Below are positions 58,614 through 64,000 of a stretch of DNA of 64,000 nt, one piece after another. The first letter of the stretch is position 1. Every line of letters begins with the position of its first letter. The notes below the pieces were generated by a model. That model was not told the DNA's origin and ran no database searches. It was given only the letters and a program-made list of their open reading frames with translations. Position numbers and translations under genes: made by a program. The stretch is from Lepeophtheirus salmonis (Eukaryota; Arthropoda; Copepoda; Siphonostomatoida; Caligidae): assembly GCF_016086655.4 (NCBI RefSeq), contig NC_052136.2, forward strand, positions 12,276,001 through 12,340,000, in the 5' to 3' direction.

Positions 58614-59547
58614 TAGTGTTGAAACATAGTTCAAGGCCGATTTTTTTGGGGGTTCGATCTCAAGGGATTTTTTTTTTCTAGAAGGATTTGGACCGATATT
58701 TTGGTACAGACTGAAATTTCAGACCGTGCACTGAAATTAAAATGTTTTCAAATAGTGAACCAATTTTTCTCAGTCTCAATCTATTACCAACTTGTTCCCC
58801 ATGAATCATTTTTGAGTTGTACAAATTTGATTCATGCAACATATTTAACTTCATTTGACCTCATTGTGCCAATGTTTACAATTTTGAAACAAGCCAGATC
58901 AATTTTTTCTTAAAGACAGATCTAAACTAAATTTTAAATGTGTCCGATTGGTACTGATTTTTTCTTTAAGATAAATATAAACCAAATTTTAAATTAATCC
59001 GATCCAGACGAATTTTTTCTTTAAGACTGATCTGGACCAAATTTTAAATGAACAAGACTTATTTTTTCTTTAGGACCGATCTAGACAGAATTTTAAATGA
59101 GTCCGATCCAAACTGATTTTTTCTTTAAGAACATCTAAACAAGATTTTAAATGAGACCAATCCTGAGCAATTTTTTCTTTAAGATCTATACAGACCGAAT
59201 TTTAAATGAGACCAATCCAAACTGATTTTTCTTTAAGACCAATCTAAACAAAATTTTAAATGAAACCAATCCTGGCCGATTTTTTCGTTAGGACCTATCT
59301 GGATCGAATTTTAAATGAGAACAATTTTTTATTTAGGACCAATCTAGACCACATTTTAAATGAGTCCGACCAAGACCGATTTTTTCTTTAAGACCAATCT
59401 AAACCAAATTTTAAATGAGACCAATCCAGACCGATTTTTTCTTTAGGGCCCATCCATACTGAATTTATATTTTATACTGGTTCAGATTACTAAAAATCAT
59501 AAGGGTCTCGTACCGGTCTAGCAGTTTCAGACTGAAACCCAACACTA
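58614..59547. mobile_element. hAT-like non-autonomous element carrying a minisatellite
   Basis: Left end TAGTGTTG (58614-58621) is inverted at the right end CAACACTA (59540-59547). Flanking 8 bp are GTAAGTCC (58606-58613) and GTAAGAAC (59548-59555), a 6 of 8 match. TAGTGTTG is a typical hAT terminus. Inside are GACTGAAA/GGTCT-type subterminal repeats and the tandem array listed next. No coding capacity. Confidence 0.6.
58895..59467. repeat. About 56-bp minisatellite, roughly ten units
   Basis: Units follow the scheme GACCGATTTTTTCTTTAAGA, then CCAATCTAAACCAAATTTTA and AATGAGACCAATCCA. Copies differ by 10-25 percent and some are shortened, so the array is old. It lies wholly inside the hAT-like element, an internal expansion known from other non-autonomous DNA transposons. 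Confidence 0.8.
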
Positions 59548-59933
59548 GTAAGAACATTGTACACAGAAAAATCAATGAGATTTATTTCGTAGATTCAAAT
59601 AACTTCTATTAAGGTAGATAGGTTACAACTATTTCCTAAAAAATAGGGATTTGTTATTGTTGTATATCAGTGGCGGAGCCCCTACCACTCTGCTACTGTT
59701 ATGCACCTACATATTATGTATTTTGGATCATACGGCTCTCAGTATGTATTCTAATGATCCCATTTCTGTTTTGATTGCATTGTTACATAGTAAATAAGAC
59801 GTAAAGGAAATCAAATGTTGGGGGAGGGAGGTGACTTATTAATGACTTTTCAGAAATGATTTATTCAATGATACAATATTTTTTATTATAATAAAAGAAT
59901 ATATCTATTGGTTTGTGTATTCTCAACTTTATA

Positions 59934-60440
59934 CGGGTTGTGTTCAAAAAGTAAGGTGACTTTTCAAATTTTGAAGGTAAAGTACATTTGATATGCTCGA
60001 TTTTATATTTTTTTATATTAGTACACTTGCCAAGAACATACATATATTTACTGTTTCAACTATTTAATATGTTTAACTTGATTGGAAGAGGCATAACGGC
60101 TCGCAGTATTTTGCTTGTTCTGCGATTTTTTCCTATTGGAAAAAATGGATCAAAGAATTTGAATATAATTTTGTGTAAAAAGGAAATTAAGTGCTCCAAA
60201 AACCTTGAAATGTTGACGGTGGTATACAGTCAAATTGTTCAGTAAAAAAATGTTTACAAGGGGTACAAACTCTTCCAAGATGCCCGGGAAGATGCCAATG
60301 ACGTGCTTCGCTCTGGATGCCCAAACAAGGCAACAACAGATGAAAATGTTAAAGCAGTGAAGAAAATTATTTTTGAAAACCGTTGAATCACTATCAGAGG
60401 AGTTGTTATTGCTATTGACATATCAGTTGGTTCGTAGCCC
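59934..60440 (+). mobile_element. Mariner element, 5' end and N-terminal remnant
   Basis: The sequence GGGTTGTGTTCAAAAAGTAA (59936 on) is a mariner-type terminal repeat. Downstream text KGYKLFQDAREDANDVLRSG, CPNKATTDENVKAVKKI and ENR*ITIRGVVIAIDISVGS matches the N-terminal DNA-binding domain of mariner transposases (REDVxDxxRSGRP, TDENVxxVKxIVxxNRRxTIREVA). The copy stops near 60440, where AT-tract repeat begins; the catalytic part is gone. Confidence 0.7.
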
Positions 60441-60479
60441 CGTGCACAAATGAAGGAATTTTGGCTTTTATACTAGACA

Positions 60480-60830
60480 ATTAATTATTCTAATTTTTTT
60501 TCAAAAATTGATTATTTAAAATTTGATTTTTGATTTTTTTTAAATTCACTTTTTCTAAAGAACTGTGGATTTTTGAATTTCTTCCCAAAAATATAATTTT
60601 ATTTCAATAACCAAGAATTTTGCTCGAAAAAATTTAATATTTGAATTTTTTTTCAAAAATTTAAAGATTGAAATTTAAGTTTCTCTAAAAAAACTCTGGA
60701 TTTTTGATTTTTTTTTTTGTAACAAAAAAAATCCAAAGAAGTTAATATTATAATTTTTTTTATTTTTTGTGAATAACTGCGGATTTTTGAATTTCTTTAA
60801 TCAAAAAAAGTAATGGTACCACCATTTTCT
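60480..60830. repeat. Permuted A/T-tract repeat
   Basis: Same texture as the interiors of the CAGGGGTGTCC elements (AAAATTTGATTTTTG, AAAGAACTGTGGATTTTTG), here without recognisable GC-rich ends. The word CTGTGGATTTTTGAAT or similar recurs about three times. Confidence 0.5.
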
Positions 60831-61550
60831 TTGATGAATATTTTTACATATATTTTTAACATATTAAAAAGAAAAATAGGCACATTTTACACGTAAGAAC
60901 ATTATGCTTTTGCTTATGTCTGTAATCGTAGTTTTGATTAATTTGATAAGTGTTAGGGCTGTTTTAAAGTCCTAATATCCTTCTTGCTCTTCAATTTAAT
61001 GTTGAGAGCTTTGATTCAAATTCCTGTACGAGTTTTTGCATAACATTTGAGAATTTTCTAGGAGATATTTGACTAAAAACTTGAGAAATAGACACTGGGC
61101 TAGTCTTGTCAGCACTCGAGGGTTTTTGTCATCGTCTTCAAAACAAAAGCTTTTGTAACATCTTCTCTATCATAGTAAATATTTCTTTTGTGAAAAGAAG
61201 ATTCTTTCGACATGAACAAAAGTTTGAGTCAGTTTAAAAATATATCAGAGGGATTTTTTTTGTAATTTGTAGACTAACAATGTTTAACTTCTTTCTCCAG
61301 AATTGAAGTCCACACTTTTAACAATTTTAGCTATCCTGGGGTGTGCAAATGTTTTCTTCCAGGGCTAGTGTTTCTTCTTTCTCGGAGAACATGTCCCATT
61401 CAACACCCAAACTAACGTTAGAGACTTGAACTTGAGAAATTTCTACAACTTGAGGGATCATTTCACTCGAATCTAGATGCTCTACGGCCAATAAAGGTTG
61501 AACAGTTTGGTGGATCTCCCTATTCGAAGACCATTCTGTTTGCTAAAGAG
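60831..61550. other. No gene recognised
   Basis: AT-rich DNA between repeats. The minus strand carries short protein-like pieces but no motif; it may belong to the THAP-like remnant next to it. Confidence 0.3.
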
Positions 61551-61556
61551 GTACAG

Positions 61557-61841
61557 TTAAGCTTGAAATTCTGGAGTTATATAAATTTGCAGATGGTGCA
61601 GATCCTTTCTTGAGCAACCGTCATGATGCTCGTCCAAGTCTCTTTCATAACAGTCTTGGCTGAAGTGGTTGCTGCAGATGCGAGATGTTTTTGGATTCTT
61701 TTGGAGGCCTTCACCCGATTTCGTATTTTTGTGATAGGATGTATCAGCTGCGGTAGAAAAGAGGCCACAGCAACACGTAGTACAACTATGAGGTTGTTTC
61801 TTTGACTGCTCTGATTCTGGTGGTTGTTGAAATTGGATTTC
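61557..61841 (-). pseudogene. Possible THAP-domain fragment
   Basis: A minus-strand frame begins at a good acceptor (TATTTTTTCCAG, exon from 61841) and contains PKTSRICSNHFSQDCYERDL, which matches the C-terminal half of a THAP zinc finger (S-x-I-C-S-x-H-F-xx-D-x-Y/F). The first Cys pair and FxRFP segment are not clear. THAP domains head P-element-like transposases, and P-like remnants occur elsewhere in this window, so a transposon relic is likely. Confidence 0.35.
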
Positions 61842-62086
61842 CTGGAAAAAATAATATAAACAATTTACTGTGGAATGAAAATACATCTAGTCGTATGAAT
61901 TAATTAAAATCCCTGTCTCCCCATTTAACCTATCAGTACTATTTGAAAGACAATTTCTTAGGCATTAATCAACCTACGGAATTCGCCAAATTTTTCCTAG
62001 TCAAAAATAGAATTGCATACAAGAAAAATATTTTAGGAGCAGATAGCGACATGGATAAAAACCTCGATGTAGACAAGACTGTAGAA

Positions 62087-62265
62087 CAGGAATCGGCAAC
62101 CTATGCCACGCGTGCCAATGCTTGTACGCAGGGACATATCAGAACGTGCCAATTCCCGTAATTTGTGTGTGTGTGGTTTTTTAACCATGATTGTCGATAG
62201 TGGCACACTCATCGATTAAAACTGTTGAGGTTGGTACTTCGTGTCTCAAAGGTTGTCTACCCCTG
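62087..62265. mobile_element. 179-bp hAT-type MITE with perfect 8-bp TSD
   Basis: The element starts CAGGAATCGGCAACCT and ends AGGTTGTCTACCCCTG, inverted with a few mismatches (CAGGxxTxGxCAACCT), a standard hAT terminus. It is flanked on both sides by the identical octamer CTGTAGAA (62079-62086 and 62266-62273). The intact duplication points to a fairly recent insertion. Confidence 0.85.
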
Positions 62266-62273
62266 CTGTAGAA

Positions 62274-63030
62274 GCACCAGGGAGTAAAGGAGGTTAAAAA
62301 AGTGGATACATAAGACACAGCAGATTCGGGTGCTGATGAATACGCTGATGACTTTTGCAAGTTAGAGGCCATATTTGAATTTTTATTTTTCTGAATGAAA
62401 GCGGTGTATAAATTCTCAACTTACGTTTTTATTTCTGTGTGACTAGTATATTTGTAACATTATTCTGTTCAGGATATCAGAATGCAGAATTTTCCAAATA
62501 ATATCGGCATATTGACAGAAATTTCAGATAATTATTTGTTAAAGAATACAAATGTATGTATGTAATCCACAATCAATTTTGAGAAACACCCTTTTATCTT
62601 ATTTTTGTGTTGACAGGGCATATATATATTATAATTCAAGGGTTATAAGGTCATTGAGATTTTAATATGTGTCAGTAGGTAGATTCTTCGTTTGTAAGCA
62701 GCATTTGTTACATGAGTTAACTTCATTATTTTTCTATTCTTCTTCCTTAAAGAAATGATGGGAAAGCAATTTAATTCGATGGGACTAACCTTGAGTGCCT
62801 CTAAGACCTCTAAATAAAATTTGTATGCATGCTGTTTTTGATGAATAAAAATAAATATAATTGAATATTTTCATTCAAGGGTATTTCTTTACTTTATTTG
62901 TATCTGAGTTTTAGCATACAAATCTTTTATTTTATTTATTCAATTGTTGTAGACCTGTGTAAACTTTTAGATAAATAATTTACATGGGAATGCAAGGGCA
63001 TTTGAAGGATTATATATATATATATATTTT
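62274..63030. other. No gene recognised
   Basis: AT-rich intergenic sequence with a (TA)n run near 63013-63027. No coding or RNA feature. Confidence 0.4.
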
Positions 63031-63039
63031 TTGATGGAG

Positions 63040-63480
63040 CTTATTCCAAAAATCTATAGCTTTTCACAAAAAATTCAATTTTTTGGTAGAAAACGAATCC
63101 TCAAATATTTTTTTTTTTTGAAAAAAAATCCCAATATTAAATTTTTTGGAAGAGCATGTCAAAAATTAAATATCTGATATTAAATTTTAAAAAATAATTA
63201 AAAAACGCATTGATACTCACAGCAAATTAAATTTTTGGAACAAAATTTCATAAATCGACAGCAATTCACAAAAATTAAATTTTTAAGAAAAAATTTCAAA
63301 TATGAAACTTTTCGGAAAAAAAAAAAATTTCAAATATTAAACTTTTTGGAAAAAAATTCCAAAAATCCATTCCTATTCACAGAAAAATCGGAAAATTAAG
63401 ATTTAAAAATTAAATTTTTTGGAAAAAAAATTTCACAAATTAAAAAAAAAAAAAAATCCTGAAAAATTAAATCACTTATT
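63040..63480. repeat. Permuted A/T-tract repeat
   Basis: Repeated AAATTTTTGG, GGAAAAAAATTTC and CAAAAATTAAATTTTT words, the same texture as at 53.6-54.1 and 60.5-60.8 kb, with GATCC/CAGCAATTCACA spacers. No GC-rich ends are attached. Confidence 0.55.
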
Positions 63481-64000
63481 AAAATTCTGGATCGATAGTT
63501 TGTTAACTGAATCTTGATCTTGTTTTGTTTTTTTGTGTGTTTGTTCATGTTCTATCCTATGGATTGGTATAGATTTCTTAAGTGCGCTGATATTAGATTA
63601 GGTGGCAAAAATTCACGTAAACTGTTGTCCCCCCTTCCCTATTAATGATGTAATTAAACAAATTTTATTTTTTACATTATAAAGTTTGTGTGTCTATAAT
63701 ATCTATATAGTTTTAATCAAAGTCTATCTGGATGTATGTAATCCGTCCAGCCATTTTTGATCTATCTAATAACAATATATTCAAATCTCGCAGATGTTTT
63801 GTAGGTGATATGGAGCGTGCCTTTTTATTAAAAAAAAATTATTATATTTGCATCTCCCTAATTGTACAACTAATTAGATTCACCCTTTTTATTTAAACAC
63901 CCCTTTATTTTATCCGTGTACGTTCTTAATCTCTTTTAATATTTACTGTTTTTAATCACAAACGTACCTTCTTCTATTCATACCTATTAAACTCCTCTTA
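63481..64000. other. No gene recognised; right edge
   Basis: AT-rich DNA without recognisable coding frames, repeats or RNA genes up to the window end. Confidence 0.4.

Noticed and set aside
61577..61768. Alternative frame through the THAP-like fragment
   Set aside because: It looks protein-like but overlaps the frame with the SRICSNHF THAP motif and has no acceptor or family match of its own.

Overview
This is a eukaryotic nuclear window: AT-rich, with short introns (about 60-115 bp inside coding regions), GT-AG splice sites, AATAAA poly(A) signals and many decayed DNA transposons. An arthropod is certain in practice (brainiac-type GT31 enzyme, arthropod-style B-type lamin, nocturnin/curled). 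A parasitic copepod such as a sea louse is my best guess from the gene style and the Tc1/mariner, P-like, hAT and MULE remnants; that is inference, not something the sequence proves.

Layout. 1-13.6 kb is gene-free and built from transposon debris: hAT tail, 24-bp minisatellite, Tc1 remnant, FLYWCH-MULE remnant, P-element-like remnant, ZBED-type hAT pseudogene, and a 2.9-kb element with intact terminal inverted repeats. 13.6-29 kb is a compact gene cluster: NOL10 (+), SLX9/FAM207A (-), neutral sphingomyelinase SMPD2-like (-), TIMMDC1 (-), ELP5 (+), brainiac GT31 glycosyltransferase (+), mitochondrial TFB2M (+), and a B-type lamin (+). 29-46.9 kb is a desert with scattered transposon pieces. 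47-50.2 kb carries nocturnin (-), with three candidate first exons. 50.3-64 kb is again repeats: MITE-like elements, mariner pieces, minisatellites and AT-rich permuted tracts.

How the genes relate. NOL10 and SLX9 both serve ribosome biogenesis and converge tail to tail with 72 bp between stop codons. TIMMDC1 (complex I assembly) and ELP5 (tRNA wobble modification) are divergent and share a 105-bp promoter with two perfect CRE palindromes. ELP5 and brn lie on the same strand only 2 nt apart, so a bicistronic message is likely. TFB2M, TIMMDC1 and one nocturnin isoform are predicted mitochondrial.

The most striking signals are (1) a UGA-CUAG stop-codon readthrough context at the end of the sphingomyelinase, which would add 25 codons and bury a C-terminal SKL (peroxisome-type) tripeptide; (2) three alternative nocturnin first exons, all ending in the same splice phase; (3) the ELP5-brn 2-nt junction; and (4) the twin-CRE bidirectional promoter. 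No prokaryotic features, CRISPR arrays, rRNA or credible tRNA genes were seen. Homology calls come from recognising family motifs by eye; no search was run.
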